64,000 nt of DNA from positions 4,930,001 through 4,994,000 of the forward strand of contig NC_022571.1 of the NCBI RefSeq assembly GCF_000473995.1, read 5' to 3'. The DNA comes from Clostridium saccharobutylicum DSM 13864. Its GTDB lineage: Bacteria; Bacillota; Clostridia; Clostridiales; Clostridiaceae. The notes beneath the pieces are model-generated. The model did no database searches. It saw nothing but the letters and a program-made list of their open reading frames with translations, and was not told where the DNA came from. Shown here piece after piece: positions 61,981-64,000 of this stretch (the first letter of the stretch is position 1; each line of letters opens with the position of its first letter). The position numbers were made by a program, and so were the translations under genes.

Positions 61981-63394
61981 ATAAAAGAGTGTCGCAAAAT
62001 GATTAAATTCTAATCAGGAGCGATGCCCTTTTTCGATTTAAATTAGTTAATTTCCAAACATTTAAAATTCCACATCAATTATTTAAAGATTTCTGACTTT
62101 TAAGCGCACTTAGCCTAGTCACTTTATTCCATAATTAGACAGCAGGTTTTAATTCATGAAGATGCTTATGAGTTCCTTCATTTTGTATTTTAGAATGTAA
62201 TTTGTTAATGTTGTAGCGAAAACAAAGCAAAATAAATTCAGTCTTGACACTATTTTTTCCACGTGTTAAAAATCTATTGAATTCATAATCACTTTTTAGA
62301 ACTCCAAATGCCCCTTCGACCTTAATAGATCTATTCATTCTCAATTTAGTCCCAAATTCAGTTGTAATATTTTTATAGGATATTTCACGTTTTTTCACAA
62401 AAGTTTTTGGAACCTGCATTTTTCTATTCCCTTTTGCTTTTGTACACTTTACTTTATAAGTACATTTATCACAAGTTTCACATTCATACACAGTAACTTC
62501 GGACTTGTATCCACTTGCGGATTTTCTGTAAATAATAGCAGTCGGTATCAATTTTCTATGATTATTGCAAATATAAAGATCAGATTGAGCATCGTATTTC
62601 ATATTTTCGCGTTTACTTATATCATTTTTAAAACTTCTTTTTTTCCACTTTTCATAAGTTTGTGGTTTTATGTATGGAATTTGTTTGTTAGATTCTAAAA
62701 ATATAACATCTTATAATTCTTCAAGGTTGATAATTTCAAAAAGAGCAAAAGTCTTCTGAAACATTTTTGCTTCATTTTTTTAAATAACTTTCTTCCAGAC
62801 AAATGTATAACAATTGGCATTCGCCTCGATTTTAGTACCATCAACAAATACATTTTCAAATAATATTTCTTTTTGAGTTGCTAGATATTTAACTTGTTGA
62901 TAAAATAAATCTTCAACCACTTCATTTGAAAGATAGTTTTTACTAAATCTACTAACCGTAGTATGATCAGGTGCTTTATAGCCTTGAAGTAATCACTAAA
63001 ATTTATATCTCTTTTACATGCTTTTTTTATTTTTCTGCTTGAATAAATATTTTGAGAATAAGCATAAGATATTATTTTAAACATTACTTTAGGTTCCACT
63101 GCCGGTTTTCTTCCAACGGAAAAGTACGCCTTATATAATTTCTGTAATCTAATCCCTCCAACACGTGGCTTAGCAAGCGTACAGAATCATCTTCAGGTAT
63201 TAAGTTTTCTAAACCTAATGGTAATATAAGTTAAAAATTATCATTAAACTCATTATAATTTTTAATGTATGATTTAGTTAGTTGCATAATTTAATTATAC
63301 AATCAATGTGAGTTCTTCAGAATTTACATTTTTTTATATCTAAAAAGTGAGCCGCTACAAAACTAAACTATGTTAGTTTTGCAACAGCCCCTTA
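61981..63394 (-). mobile_element. Decayed IS1182-type insertion sequence
   Basis: The outer ends look like terminal inverted repeats: AAAAGAGTGTCGCAAAATGA (left) against AAGGGGCTGTTGCAAAACTA (right end, read inward). Between them lie minus-strand transposase pieces in several frames. The total of about 1.4 kb is shorter than a typical full element of this group, and the central part of the transposase (before the C-terminal piece at 62135) is missing, so it is defective. No clean target-site duplication was found by eye. Confidence 0.75.
62135..63291 (-). pseudogene. Transposase remnant, IS1182 family
   Basis: On the minus strand from 63291, MQLTKSYIKNYNEFNDNF starts the protein and meets a stop almost at once. 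A further piece in the 62881-63099 frame reads PKVMFKIISYAYSQNIYSSR (N-terminal dimerisation/DNA-binding region), then shifts frame. The C-terminal piece 62135-62602 (155 residues) has the Cys-rich segment CETCDKCTYKVKCTKAKGNR and the end RFLTRGKNSVKTEFILLCFRYNINKLH. At least three frame disruptions and a loss of some 200 central residues make it non-functional. Confidence 0.85.
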
Positions 63395-63543
63395 ACAAAT
63401 TTAAAATAACCAATTTAATTTCTATATAGTATACTTAATTCATAACCTAAGTTGTATGTTGAAGTAGATTGGTCTACTCACCCTTATTATTTAAAATACT
63501 GATTACAACCCCCACATTAATAACTCTTTTATTAATATGTTAA

Positions 63544-64000
63544 CTAGTTTTTTATTAAGTTTTTTACTAACCTTGTAGATACTAAGCATTCTTCACCATT
63601 TATCATTTTTATAATTCTATTATGCATGTCTATTTCTTTTATAAGATGTTTATTAACCAAAAAAGATCTGTGACATCTATAAAATCTCTCATCTAATTTA
63701 TCTTCAACTTGCTTCATTTTTGCATAAAATTCTACTTGTCTATCAATGGCATGCAAAACAACTTTATGTATAGTAGTTGAAGTTTCAAAAAATAAGATTT
63801 TATTGTATTCAATGTTTATAATTTTATCGTCTGCTTTTAGAGTAAAATTTTTCTGTAAATCTGTAGCTTTAGACGAATATTTTTTATTTGCATTTACAAT
63901 GCATTGATGTATTCTTTCTCTTACATTATTATAGTTATCTTTTATAATATAATCCATGGCTTCCACCTTATATATAAAGGTAAGATAACTCATTTCAGCA
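63544..64000 (-). CDS. AgrA-like response regulator with LytTR domain (partial)
   Basis: The 3' part of a gene running off the window: the frame stays open through 64000. Visible residues begin AEMSYLTFIYKVEAMDYIIKD, the alpha4-beta5-alpha5 end of an AgrA-type receiver domain; then a LytTR DNA-binding domain (DKIINIEYNKILFFETSTTIHKV, YRCHRSFLVNKHLIKEID, LVSTRLVKNLI). It regulates by binding direct repeats upstream of targets; in Clostridia such regulators respond to AgrD-type cyclic peptides. Neighbouring agr genes would lie beyond the window. Confidence 0.88.
   Translation of the reverse strand, partial: AEMSYLTFIYKVEAMDYIIKDNYNNVRERIHQCIVNANKKYSSKATDLQKNFTLKADDKIINIEYNKILFFETSTTIHKVVLHAIDRQVEFYAKMKQVEDKLDERFYRCHRSFLVNKHLIKEIDMHNRIIKMINGEECLVSTRLVKNLIKN

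Noticed and set aside
1-64000. CRISPR arrays, rRNA operons, prophage structural genes
   Set aside because: No regularly spaced identical repeats, rRNA sequences or capsid/tail/integrase genes were seen. The ParM locus and IS remnant are the only mobile-type genes.

Overview
The window is AT-rich (roughly 28-30% GC by eye) chromosomal DNA from a spore-forming Clostridium. The evidence is the base composition, strong AGGAGG-type ribosome binding sites, TTG/GTG starts, a BofA-type sporulation gene, the dnaX-ebfC-recR-yaaL-bofA block and a large Bacillus/Clostridium-type SRP RNA. The scrA-scrR-scrB-scrK order matches the sucrose operon described for C. beijerinckii, so the C. beijerinckii group is the best guess (inference; no database was searched). 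Most genes are on the minus strand.

Layout. 0.2-4.0 kb: a glucose-type PTS made of a separate IIA gene (+), a converging IICB gene (-) and a GlcT/LicT-type antiterminator. Both PTS genes have their own RAT/terminator leader, so one antiterminator probably controls both. 4.3-9.0 kb: tandem GNAT protein, tcdA, bioB, mtnN. 9.4-10.9 kb: tetR-nitroreductase operon with a perfect 17-bp-arm operator over its promoter. 11.2-13.9 kb: DUF1015 protein and serA. 14.8-20.5 kb: oppBCDFA peptide importer. 21-25.2 kb: small Cys-rich protein, secreted M13 peptidase, choline-binding/SH3/CHAP wall hydrolase. 25.5-29.8 kb: bofA, yaaL, recR, ebfC, dnaX. 30.2-33.5 kb: thyA-folA, a divergent HxlR/flavin-binding pair and two small genes. 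33.8-34.5 kb: tRNA-Ser(GGA), SRP RNA and an unexplained tRNA-like sequence. 35.1-38.1 kb: an M-box (Mg2+) riboswitch leading to a soluble MgtE-N/CBS protein and an NRAMP-related transporter. 38.3-44.4 kb: rodA, cfa, an unknown gene, tRNA-Ser(CGA), tadA and a CNNM/CorC protein. 45-50.7 kb: scrARBK with a consensus promoter and two operator-like sites. 51-57.5 kb: an Xre regulator, a heterodimeric ABC exporter under a MarR regulator with twin operators, and an MFS exporter. 58-63.4 kb: an accessory stretch with a plasmid-like ParM/ParR partition locus flanked by two copies of a ~165-bp iteron-like sequence, a ribbon-helix-helix gene, an S66 peptidase and a decayed IS1182-type element. The window ends inside an AgrA-like LytTR regulator.

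The feature least explained by ordinary annotation is a family of ~160-bp imperfect palindromes (12 clear or fairly clear copies, plus one old and one doubtful copy) in intergenic DNA. They share ~25-bp terminal inverted repeats and have variable centres (157-278 bp). One lies inside the scr operon, one supplies a false N-terminus to the Cys-rich gene, and others separate operons. A second, ~90-bp repeat occurs twice, each time next to a terminator. These MITE-like or RNA-hairpin elements, the ParMR locus with its flanking sites and the hybrid Mg2+ system are the main points to follow up.
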